Shown one piece after another: positions 41,772 through 48,861 of a stretch of DNA of 64,000 nucleotides. The stretch's first letter is position 1. Every line of letters begins with the position of its first letter. This DNA is from Chthonomonadaceae bacterium. Lineage in GTDB: Bacteria; Armatimonadota; Fimbriimonadia; Fimbriimonadales; Fimbriimonadaceae. The notes under the pieces were generated by a model, which was given only the letters and a program-made list of their open reading frames with translations, was not told the DNA's origin and did no database searches. A program made the position numbers and the translations under genes. The DNA is taken from assembly GCA_015709495.1 (NCBI GenBank), contig CP054189.1:1674001-1738000 (forward strand). Direction: 5' to 3'.

Positions 41772-41838
41772 TCGTCGCCCCTCAGGGGTTGGCTACCCTG
41801 CTTTCGAAGTGCGGCCGAATCAAGTTCAGCGTTGCTCG

Positions 41839-43281
41839 CTAACCATCCAAGTCGGCTTTGGCCTTCAGGTCTTCGTAGTGGAGCGGGATGAAGAACAGAG
41901 TGATCATGCCAGGGATCGTGCAGGCCATGACCACCCAGAAGAACCCCAGGTAGCCGTTTCCGGGCATAGCGCCCGACATGCCCTGGACGATGTAGCCGGA
42001 GACAGAACCCGCAATCAACGCGCCCAGAGCCATCAGCCCGGTGGCGATCGCGTAGCTCGACGTTTTGTACCGACTCGCTTGGGAGACGTACATCAAATAC
42101 ACAAGGTACGCCGAAAACCCAAATCCATACCCGAACTGGTCCACAGCGATGGCGATTCCCACGGGGTCCGTGATGGCCGTAGTCAGCACGCTTCCAGCGT
42201 AGCTGAGGTAGTCGAGGCTGAAGATGGGCAGGTTCTCCGGCGCGCTCTGGAGAAGGGCGTCCATCTTCGATTCGGGGCGAGTCGTTCCGAGCCAGATGTA
42301 GAAGAGGTTGGGAAGGTTGAGCGAGAACACCATGGGCCAGATGGTCTTCCGGATTCCCTTTTTGGAGATCAGCCACCCTCCCAAGATGCCTCCGATGGTA
42401 AGGGAGAGAACCCCGACCGCTCCTCCCAGCGCCCCGGTCGCCTTGGTCGAAATACCAAGCCCACCCGCTTCGGGTTCGGCGACCAGAAACGGGCCCGACA
42501 TTGTCGAGATCATAGACTCACCGAACCGGAAGAACAGGATGAAGCCGAGGATCCAGAAAATGCGATCTTGGCGGAAGAACGCCGCGAACGCCTCGACGAA
42601 AGGAACCGCTTCCCCCTCCTCTTTGGGCAGGGTCTTACCCGGTACGTCGAGTCCGGGCCTCGGAAGTGCGAAGGCGTTGACGAATGCGAACAGACCGTAG
42701 ATCGTCGCCCCCACCATGAGGGCAACGAACCAACTGTGCGGGATGTTGCCCGTACGCTCTTCGATGTCCCCTGCGATGTAAACGAGGGCGAAGGTGGCTG
42801 TAAGGGATGCCAATCGAAAACAGGCCGACCGGATGCCCACGAAAAACGCCTGCCGCTCCTTCGAAAGTGCGAGGAGGTAAAAGCCGTCGGCCGCGATGTC
42901 GTGGGTCGAGCTCAAGAACGCCACGACGAGAAAAACGCCGAGCGAAAGGGAGAAGAAGGCCGATTGCGTGATCGCGTATGCCGACGCGAACAGGCCGACG
43001 GCGATCAGCGCCTGCATGGCGATGATCCACTTGCGCTTGGTCGAGTTCAGTTCGACCAGGGGGCCCCACAAGGGTTTCAGCATCCAGGGAAGCTTGAGGA
43101 TGTTGGTCCAGAGAGCCATCGGGCCGGGATCGACGCCGAGCTTGGTGTACATAACCCCCGCCATGCCCTGAATGATCATCACGGGCAGTCCTTGAAGGTA
43201 GTAGAGAACGGGGACGAAGGACCAGGGGCTGCGAAGCTGCGAGCCGTCCGCTGGCTTTTCGTGGGCGTCGTCCGTGGGCAT
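41839..43281 (-). CDS. AmpG-like/PAT-family MFS transporter
   Basis: 480 residues from the ATG at 43281. Twelve or so membrane helices with PAT-family traits: YYLQGLPVMIIQGMAGVMY, LPWMLKPLWGPLVEL, STHDIAADGFYL and FFRFGESMISTMSGPFL. Relatives import muropeptides (AmpG) or acetyl-CoA; in this group of longer PAT proteins the substrate is not assigned. The helix 1 LQG and 'DIAADG' motif are strongly conserved. No peptidoglycan recycling gene is nearby. TATACT with an extended TG precedes the start by 6 nt. Confidence 0.87.
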   Translation of the reverse strand: MPTDDAHEKPADGSQLRSPWSFVPVLYYLQGLPVMIIQGMAGVMYTKLGVDPGPMALWTNILKLPWMLKPLWGPLVELNSTKRKWIIAMQALIAVGLFASAYAITQSAFFSLSLGVFLVVAFLSSTHDIAADGFYLLALSKERQAFFVGIRSACFRLASLTATFALVYIAGDIEERTGNIPHSWFVALMVGATIYGLFAFVNAFALPRPGLDVPGKTLPKEEGEAVPFVEAFAAFFRQDRIFWILGFILFFRFGESMISTMSGPFLVAEPEAGGLGISTKATGALGGAVGVLSLTIGGILGGWLISKKGIRKTIWPMVFSLNLPNLFYIWLGTTRPESKMDALLQSAPENLPIFSLDYLSYAGSVLTTAITDPVGIAIAVDQFGYGFGFSAYLVYLMYVSQASRYKTSSYAIATGLMALGALIAGSVSGYIVQGMSGAMPGNGYLGFFWVVMACTIPGMITLFFIPLHYEDLKAKADLDG

Positions 43282-43287
43282 GGCGGG

Positions 43288-43293
43288 AGTATA
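43288..43293 (-). promoter_or_regulatory. Extended -10 box TGTATACT, 6 nt before the transporter
   Basis: On the minus strand TGTATACT is followed by six bases and the ATG at 43281. It is the strongest promoter-like match among the leaderless candidates, with the TG extension giving sigma-factor contact without a -35. Confidence 0.55.
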
Positions 43294-43357
43294 CAGGAGA
43301 GATCGGGGCGTCCCCAATTCGATTTCGGCGCGACCGTTTGGACGCCAGAAGGATTCT

Positions 43358-43498
43358 GGGGGCTCAGCGACTCTGCCCCCAGGGGAACTAACTCAGAACA
43401 GTCTCTCCACCGGCGACGGGTGGCCCGGGTTCGTCCGTTGACGGACGAAGGCGCAGCGGGAACTGCCCGCTGGTGAACCCTCGAAGAGGCGGTTTTTT
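43358..43498 (+). ncRNA. Candidate structured RNA or leader upstream of the PEP-CTERM gene
   Basis: A gene-free stretch of 319 bp holds a series of strong hairpins: GGGGGC/GCCCCC (43358-43380), CCACC/GGTGG (43407-43423), then a three-way junction with P1 GGGTT/AACCC (43427-43431, 43476-43480), P2 CGTCCG/CGGACG with TTGA loop (43432-43447) and P3 CAGCGGG/CCCGCTG with AACTG loop (43454-43472). A short stem CCTC/GAGG and T6 follow (43479-43498), like an intrinsic terminator. I do not recognise a riboswitch class. It could be a leader of the PEP-CTERM gene or an independent small RNA; the strand is inferred from the T-run. Confidence 0.4.
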
Positions 43499-43600
43499 GC
43501 AGATTTTCCCCCTGATTGCGTCACATAATCCCGCGGCCGTGACAATCACTCAATGGCGGCGCCAGCTTTTCCGATTCTGATCCGCCGCCGGGGTGATGCG

Positions 43601-44887
43601 ATGAAATTGGAGAACTTTCGGTACGGGAGCATTGCGCTCCTTGCTCTAGGGGCGGCGTGTCTCGGCCAAGCTCAGTCGGTCAGCTTTGAGCAGGTGAACT
43701 GGGCCGATGGTGTGGGCGGATATCTGGTCGGCGGAGAAAACGGCGACTGGGCGCACGCACGGATCGACTTCGCGACGAGCGCGGGGTTTACGGCCACCTT
43801 TGGGGGGCAGTATCAGGCCTGGGTCAACATGGTCACTTCCGTACCCGGGGTCCACACGAACAAGTGGTCGGTCATGAACATGCCCGTCGTCGTTCGAAGC
43901 TTGGGCGACTTCGGGACCGATTCGTTCTTTGACGTGTTTTTTGACCTGGACGCAAGCAGTTCGTCCAATCTGATCGCGGGAGCGGATGTCCCTGAGTTGT
44001 TCTACACGCTCTCCCTGAGCGCCAATCCCCTGTCGTCTGCGCCGGGCGCGGCGGCGACCCAGGCATTCGTCACCGATAGGGACTTCGTGGTCGGCGGGCT
44101 TTACGAACCGAGCATCGGTCTTTTCGGTGGCACGGGTGACAAGGCCGAGGCCCCGGGAAGCGCGTTCGACCCTGTCGGTGGAACCGTCGGGGACCAGATT
44201 GGCGCGAGCGGAAACGCCTCCAACTCCGTCACGAAGCCCATCGAAGCCGTGAACGAAGCCAAGAACTTCTGCGCCCCTGGCGCGTTTGGACGATCGCTGA
44301 AGTACCTGGGCGACGTGCATAGCATCGCGGGGCTGTCGTCGCGTACGGCGCAACAGCACTCCAACGGGCTGGCGTCCAATATGGGAACAACGACTACGAA
44401 CGGTACGCTGCTGAGCAATACGATCCCGGGCAAAACCGCTTACCTTCAATCGATAGGGATGGCGGGACGCGTGAGAACAACCACGACCACCAGCTTTGCC
44501 CATGCGTTGGAACAACTCAACGACCGGCAGGACGTGGAGATTCTGTTCAACTATGGGACGGACTCAGCGGGTCGTCGAGCGGGCCATGCGGCCATGGTCA
44601 AGCAGATCGTGCCGATCACCAATGCGCAGCAGCAGGTCACGGGCTACAAGGTCACTACTGTCCAGGACGGGAAACAAGGGGACGGCCAAGCGGAGAACTT
44701 TACGCAGGAGCTAACGTTCAATCCCAACGGCTCTCTTCGAGGCCGATATGGGAACTTGAACGGAGACGGCGGCCTTTACAACTTCGTCATCGAGTGTCCG
44801 GTCCCCGAGCCGAGCAGCATGGTAGCTTTGGCAGTGGGTCTGATCGCCATCTCCCGTCGGCGAAACAAGCGAAGCCGGTCGAGGTAG
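43601..44887 (+). CDS. PEP-CTERM surface protein with papain-like catalytic residues
   Basis: 428 residues from the ATG at 43601 (GGGGTGA nearby); an in-frame ATG at 43553 with GACAAT 6 nt upstream is an alternative. Signal peptide about residues 8-25. The C-terminus is a PEP-CTERM signal: VPEPSS, a short helix (MVALAVGLIAI), then SRRRNKR, for exosortase sorting. The middle half has a C39/papain-like pattern: FCAPGAFGRSLKYL with Cys224, RAGHAAMVKQIV with His329 and TVQDGKQGD with Asp356. A protease or peptide-bond enzyme is inferred; no activity is proven. The first 200 residues are a beta-rich domain typical of PEP-CTERM proteins. Confidence 0.8.
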   Translation: MKLENFRYGSIALLALGAACLGQAQSVSFEQVNWADGVGGYLVGGENGDWAHARIDFATSAGFTATFGGQYQAWVNMVTSVPGVHTNKWSVMNMPVVVRSLGDFGTDSFFDVFFDLDASSSSNLIAGADVPELFYTLSLSANPLSSAPGAAATQAFVTDRDFVVGGLYEPSIGLFGGTGDKAEAPGSAFDPVGGTVGDQIGASGNASNSVTKPIEAVNEAKNFCAPGAFGRSLKYLGDVHSIAGLSSRTAQQHSNGLASNMGTTTTNGTLLSNTIPGKTAYLQSIGMAGRVRTTTTTSFAHALEQLNDRQDVEILFNYGTDSAGRRAGHAAMVKQIVPITNAQQQVTGYKVTTVQDGKQGDGQAENFTQELTFNPNGSLRGRYGNLNGDGGLYNFVIECPVPEPSSMVALAVGLIAISRRRNKRSRSR

Positions 44888-44898
44888 GCGGCATCGAA

Positions 44899-44939
44899 GC
44901 CTGAGGGATAGGAGAGAGCCAACCCTTCATCCCTCAGGC
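44899..44939 (+). terminator. Inverted repeat after the PEP-CTERM gene
   Basis: GCCTGAGGGAT (44899-44909) and its exact complement ATCCCTCAGGC (44929-44939) with a 19-nt loop, starting 12 bp after the stop codon. No T tract follows, so it is either a bidirectional transcription stop without U-run or a structural mRNA 3' end. The rest of the 165-bp gap to the methyltransferase gene holds nothing recognised. Confidence 0.5.
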
Positions 44940-45052
44940 ATCGCGAGGCTTAGGGCATCTCGGAGCCTCCATTCGTAACGAAAGCTGAGTGCTCCTTACG
45001 AGGCAAGTTCACGTTCTGCGAGAGACGAGCAGGGAATCGGGATGGGGCCGAC

Positions 45053-45961
45053 CTACGGTGAGGCATTTGGGCCCACGAGGGAAGCGTCAGGACGCTCACA
45101 TGGGCCATCAACGGACTCCTCGAGGTCCTCGCAGTTGAGGAATGACACGGGACCATAGCGTGCAAATCGGCGCTTCATTACGGCGATTGCCTCCGCGCTG
45201 CTGTCCACGAGCACCGCATCACGGTTGTTCCTCATCGCCGATTCGCCAAGCGTCCCACTGCCCGCAAAGAAGTCGAGCAACCTGTCGCCCGGATTCGAGT
45301 GTACGCGCACGATCCGATCCATGATCGCCAGTGGCTTCTGAGTCGGATATCCCGTTTTCTCCTTGCCGCTGGGGCTGACAATGGTGTTCCACCAGGTGTC
45401 CGTCGGGGTCTTTCCCTTGGCTGCCTTTTCGGCCCCAACCAATCCGGGCGCCATATACGGGATGCGATCGATGTCGTCGTATCGAAACGTATAGGCCGAC
45501 GGGTCCTTCGCGAACCACAAGATGTTGTCGTGCTTTGCGGACCACCTCCGGGTCGCCCGGGCGCCGTAATCGTACGCCCAAATGATCTCATTCATGAACG
45601 AGTCGCGGCCGAAGATCGAGTCCAAAAGGACCTTCGCATAGTGAACTTCCCGATAGTCGAGGTGGAGGAAGAACGAACCCGTCGGCTTCAACAGCCGATA
45701 GGCCTGTTCCAACCTCGGTTCGAGGAACCCCAGATAGTCCGAGAAAGAGTCGTCGAACGATTTCGTGCCCATCCTCGTCGTTCGGTACCTGCGGCCAGCA
45801 AACCCCGTTCGATCTCCGTTCGCATCGGGCCGCGTTTGGATCTGAGTTCGGGCCTGCGTTTTTCCCGTGTTGAACGGAGGGTCGATGTAAATGAGATCGA
45901 ACGACGCGGAAGCAAACGTCGAGATGACCTCCAAACACTCGCCCAAGTGGATCTCAACCAT
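45053..45961 (-). CDS. Solitary DNA methyltransferase (beta-class N6-adenine/N4-cytosine)
   Basis: 302 residues. Catalytic motif IV DPPFN (DLIYIDPPFNTGK, residues about 22-34) comes before the SAM-binding motif I (LLDFFAGSGTLG) near the C-terminus, the order of beta-class enzymes. Other landmarks: FFLHLDYREVHYAKVLLD, NEIIWAYDYGA, and GYPTQKPLAIMDRIV with HSNPGD. Between the motifs lies the target-recognition region. No restriction endonuclease or specificity gene is adjacent, so this may be an orphan regulatory or protective methylase. The specificity cannot be read from the sequence. It could have been acquired horizontally, but no mobile element flanks it. Confidence 0.9.
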   Translation of the reverse strand: MVEIHLGECLEVISTFASASFDLIYIDPPFNTGKTQARTQIQTRPDANGDRTGFAGRRYRTTRMGTKSFDDSFSDYLGFLEPRLEQAYRLLKPTGSFFLHLDYREVHYAKVLLDSIFGRDSFMNEIIWAYDYGARATRRWSAKHDNILWFAKDPSAYTFRYDDIDRIPYMAPGLVGAEKAAKGKTPTDTWWNTIVSPSGKEKTGYPTQKPLAIMDRIVRVHSNPGDRLLDFFAGSGTLGESAMRNNRDAVLVDSSAEAIAVMKRRFARYGPVSFLNCEDLEESVDGPCERPDASLVGPNASP

Positions 45962-46059
45962 AGGTTCCCCGCAATGCGCCCCGGACCCACGGAAGTCTAC
46001 TCCAGGAGGCCGTTCCGTTGGGCCGTCTGAAGCCGCCGCGCGAGAGCCTCGGTTGAGTC

Positions 46060-46725
46060 TCAGTTCGTATTCGAGCCGGGTGGGCGCTCGATCAGTTCTT
46101 CGACAGTGATCGTTACGCTCGCCCCAAGTTGTGCCCCTTCCGAAAGGACTTCCCCAACCGTTTCCTTGATGCCTTCCGCTCCCGAGGAACCGGTCGCTGA
46201 ACCTGGCGCGCTCACACGCACCGAATCACCCACCTTCAACTTCCGAGTGGCCCTTTCGTGCCTTCCGCGATGATCCATGCCAACGAACAGATTCACCGTG
46301 CCGTCGTCGTTGAACCTTGGCAAAATACTTGCCTCGAAGCCCACTGCGGGCTCGCTGAAGAGGTGCTGCTGGTTGTTGCCTTGCGTGACCGTCGAAGTTG
46401 AGTCGAACCCAAAACGGGGAACCTCGATGCGGACCTTCAGCCGCAGCCTCATTGGAGCGACGTCGAACATAGCGACGAGCCGCTTCAAGTCTTCGAGCGA
46501 CTTCGCCGGCCCCAGAGCTACAATGACGTTCTTGGAGTCGTCGGCTGACAGGTCGAACGCGGGCGCAAGCCGTTTCCAGTGGTCCTCGATCCCCCCTTGG
46601 GCATCGCGAGAGTGGTTCTGACTCACCAGGTACGACGCGCAAACGTTCTTGACTGGGATCTCGAAGCGCTCGGCGAATTGCGTGTGCGCCAAGGCGGTTG
46701 CCGCGAGCAGAGTTGGAAACACCAT
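46060..46725 (-). CDS. Exported protein with a secretin-N-like domain
   Basis: 221 residues. Signal peptide at residues 1-13 (MVFPTLLAATALA). Residues about 60-110 (NVIVALGPAKSLEDLKRLVA then MFDVAPMRLRLKVRIEVP) follow the secretin_N pattern, a short strand, 'xxLIV-x-G-xxxxLxxVxxLIxxLDxxP', before the pore domain of GspD/PilQ, but no secretin beta-barrel follows. The remaining half is a beta-rich domain with GFEASILPRFNDDGTVNLFV, which is secretin-like in its 'VGFEA..VLPRI' phrase. GGAGGTG precedes the start. The protein may be a truncated or diverged secretin relative; the three pilT genes make an association with pili possible but unproven. Confidence 0.6.
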   Translation of the reverse strand: MVFPTLLAATALAHTQFAERFEIPVKNVCASYLVSQNHSRDAQGGIEDHWKRLAPAFDLSADDSKNVIVALGPAKSLEDLKRLVAMFDVAPMRLRLKVRIEVPRFGFDSTSTVTQGNNQQHLFSEPAVGFEASILPRFNDDGTVNLFVGMDHRGRHERATRKLKVGDSVRVSAPGSATGSSGAEGIKETVGEVLSEGAQLGASVTITVEELIERPPGSNTN

Positions 46726-46957
46726 GGTTCACCTCCCCGAGGGCGTGGCCCTCTTGGAGCTAGGGACGTTACGGAGGTCTGGCTTGGTTCGGCCAGAGAG
46801 CGCCCCGTGGGCAGAGAGCGGAGGTTCTGACTGGGGGCCGCCAGCCTCGCTGAGGCGGGTGAAGAGATCGGAAGTAAGGACGACACCCAAGGCGCCCGAT
46901 CCTGCGGTTTAGTGTGGCGTCGTTGCCCCGGTACAATCATCGCACCACGCCACTCCC
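46726..46957. other. 232-bp gene-free stretch upstream of lepA
   Basis: It holds a hairpin (GCCTC-GCT-GAGGC, around 46848-46860) that extends imperfectly with CC/GG pairs, and a -10 box TACAAT (46932-46937) for lepA. The lepA leader of about 14 nt has no Shine-Dalgarno. An antisense ORF (46623-46940, minus) has low-complexity composition and is not credited. Nothing else recognised. Confidence 0.4.
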
Positions 46958-48754
46958 ATGAGATCCCGCTTCATCCGAAATTTCTGCATCATCGCGCATA
47001 TCGATCACGGAAAGTCCACGCTCGCGGACCGTTTGATCGAGCGTTGCGGCGCGATTCGGGGCGCGGCTAAAGAGCAGATGCTCGACACGATGGACATCGA
47101 ACGTGAGCGAGGGATCACGATCAAGATGACCGCCGTCAGGCTCGAATACAAAGCGAAGGACGGGCAGACGTACCAACTCAACCTCATCGACACCCCGGGG
47201 CACGTGGATTTCACCTACGAGGTGTCTCGTTCGCTCGCGGCCTGCGAGGGCGCTGTGCTCGTCGTGGATGCGAGCCAGGGGGTCGAGGCCCAGACGATCG
47301 CGAACGCCTCCATGGCAATGGCGCAGAACCTCGCCGTCATTCCCATCATCAACAAGATCGACCTGCCCCACGCCGATGTGGAGCGAGCCAAAGAGGAGAT
47401 CGAAAACGCCTTGGCGATCGATGCGAGCGAGGCGATTCCGTGTTCGGCCAAAACCGGCGCGGGGGTCGAAGAGATCCTCGAGGCCATCGTCCGCCATGTT
47501 CCTCCGCCGACCGGATCGCCCGATGGTCCCTTGCGAGCGCTGATTTTCGACTCGCACTTCGACACCTATCAGGGCGTGGTCGCTTATATCCGAGTTGTGG
47601 ACGGTAGCGTGCGCCGCGACGACAGGATCAAGATGATGTCCACAGGGTCTGCGTTCGATGTCGACCAGGTGGGCGTGTTTCGTCCGTCGCTCGAAGTGAC
47701 CCAATCGCTGGAGACCGGCGAAGTGGGTTTTCTGACGGCTGCGATGAAGACGATCGGCGACGCGGCCGTGGGCGATACGATCACGCATTCCCGCCACCCT
47801 GCCACGCACCCCCTTCCGGGATACCGCACCGCCAAGCCGATGGTGTTTTGCGGCATGTACCCGTCCGATTCGGACCAGTATCAGGAATTAAGGGAAGCGA
47901 TCGCCAAACTCCAGCTCAACGACGCATCGCTTCAGTTCGAACCGGAGACATCGGCCGCGCTCGGGTTTGGGTTCCGGTGCGGGTTCTTGGGGCTCTTGCA
48001 CATGGACATCGCGCGAGAGCGGCTCGAACGCGAGTTCAAGCTCGACCTCATCCTCACCGCGCCGACCGTCGATTACATCGTCTCCAAAACCAACGGGGAG
48101 GTCGTCCACGTCAGCAACCCCGCAGAGATGCCGCCCACGACGAGCATCGCCAAGATCGAAGAACCCGCCGTCAGCGCGACCGTCATGGTGCCCACGGAGT
48201 ACGTGGGAACGGTCATGAACCTCTGCCAAGATCGCCGCGGCGTCTTTGTGCGGACCGAATACCCTTCGAAGAATCGGGTGGCGGTGTACTACACTTTGCC
48301 GCTGTCGGAGATTCTCCTGGACTTCTACGACAAGCTGAAGTCCTCGACGAAGGGGTACGCGTCGTTTGACTACGACCTTTCGGGCTACTTGGAAGCCGAC
48401 CTCGTCAAAGTCGATATTCTGCTCAATGGCGACCCTGTCGATGCGCTTTCGTTCATCGTTCACCGGCAATCGGCGTTTTATCGCGGCAAAGCGATGGTCG
48501 AGCAGCTTCGAAAGGTGGTGCCGCGCCAGCAATTCGAGGTGCGGATTCAGGCCGCGATCGGCGCGAAGGTCATTGCGGCGGACAGCGTGAAGCCGTTCCG
48601 CAAGAACGTCATCGCCAAGTGCTACGGCGGAGACATCACGCGCAAACGCAAGCTCCTCGAAAAGCAAAAGGAAGGCAAGAAACGGATGAAGCAGGTCGGG
48701 TCGATCGAGCTTCCCCAGGAAGCGTTCCTGAGCGTCTTGAAAGTGGCGGAATAG
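46958..48754 (+). CDS. lepA: Elongation factor 4 (LepA)
   Basis: 598 residues, normal length. Ribosome-associated GTPase affecting elongation and 30S biogenesis. GTPase motifs: [14 protein letters not shown] (G1), [10 protein letters not shown] (G2), [12 protein letters not shown] (G3), [10 protein letters not shown] (G4) and [10 protein letters not shown] (G5). LepA-specific regions follow: [40 protein letters not shown], and the unique C-terminal domain ending [20 protein letters not shown] and [19 protein letters not shown]. All intact. It converges on sdhA with about 107 bp between stops. Confidence 0.98.
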   Translation: MRSRFIRNFCIIAHIDHGKSTLADRLIERCGAIRGAAKEQMLDTMDIERERGITIKMTAVRLEYKAKDGQTYQLNLIDTPGHVDFTYEVSRSLAACEGAVLVVDASQGVEAQTIANASMAMAQNLAVIPIINKIDLPHADVERAKEEIENALAIDASEAIPCSAKTGAGVEEILEAIVRHVPPPTGSPDGPLRALIFDSHFDTYQGVVAYIRVVDGSVRRDDRIKMMSTGSAFDVDQVGVFRPSLEVTQSLETGEVGFLTAAMKTIGDAAVGDTITHSRHPATHPLPGYRTAKPMVFCGMYPSDSDQYQELREAIAKLQLNDASLQFEPETSAALGFGFRCGFLGLLHMDIARERLEREFKLDLILTAPTVDYIVSKTNGEVVHVSNPAEMPPTTSIAKIEEPAVSATVMVPTEYVGTVMNLCQDRRGVFVRTEYPSKNRVAVYYTLPLSEILLDFYDKLKSSTKGYASFDYDLSGYLEADLVKVDILLNGDPVDALSFIVHRQSAFYRGKAMVEQLRKVVPRQQFEVRIQAAIGAKVIAADSVKPFRKNVIAKCYGGDITRKRKLLEKQKEGKKRMKQVGSIELPQEAFLSVLKVAE

Positions 48755-48861
48755 GGCGCATTTGGTATTTGCAGATACCCAATGAACTCGCAAGCCAAGC
48801 GCGCGCACAGCTCGTGTTGGAGCGGATGAGGCTGCTCAGGCATTAGCGACCGGTCCGAAGA

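Noticed and set aside
41758-43476. Long plus-strand open frame (572 codons) opposite the AmpG-like transporter
   Set aside because: Antisense to a well-supported gene, composition dominated by Arg/Glu/Pro/His from a GC-rich complement, and no family similarity.
43358-43498. Known riboswitch (c-di-GMP, cobalamin, SAM, glycine) or SRP/6S RNA
   Set aside because: The conserved core sequences of these classes, as I know them, are missing; only the fold is notable.
45053-45961. Mobile element around the DNA methyltransferase
   Set aside because: No transposase, integrase, flanking direct repeats or terminal inverted repeats were seen.
46623-46940. 105-codon minus-strand frame upstream of lepA
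   Set aside because: Rich in Arg, Pro and Ser, overlaps the start region of the secretin-like gene in another frame and lacks start signals.
48764-48782. Hairpin GGTAT/ATACC between lepA and sdhA as an intrinsic terminator
   Set aside because: The stem is only five to six pairs and no T tract follows on either strand.
48755-48846. Possible gene fragment reading LQIPNELASQARAQLVLERM
   Set aside because: Fewer than 30 meaningful residues, no start or ribosome binding site, and no clear family; could be a remnant but cannot be supported.
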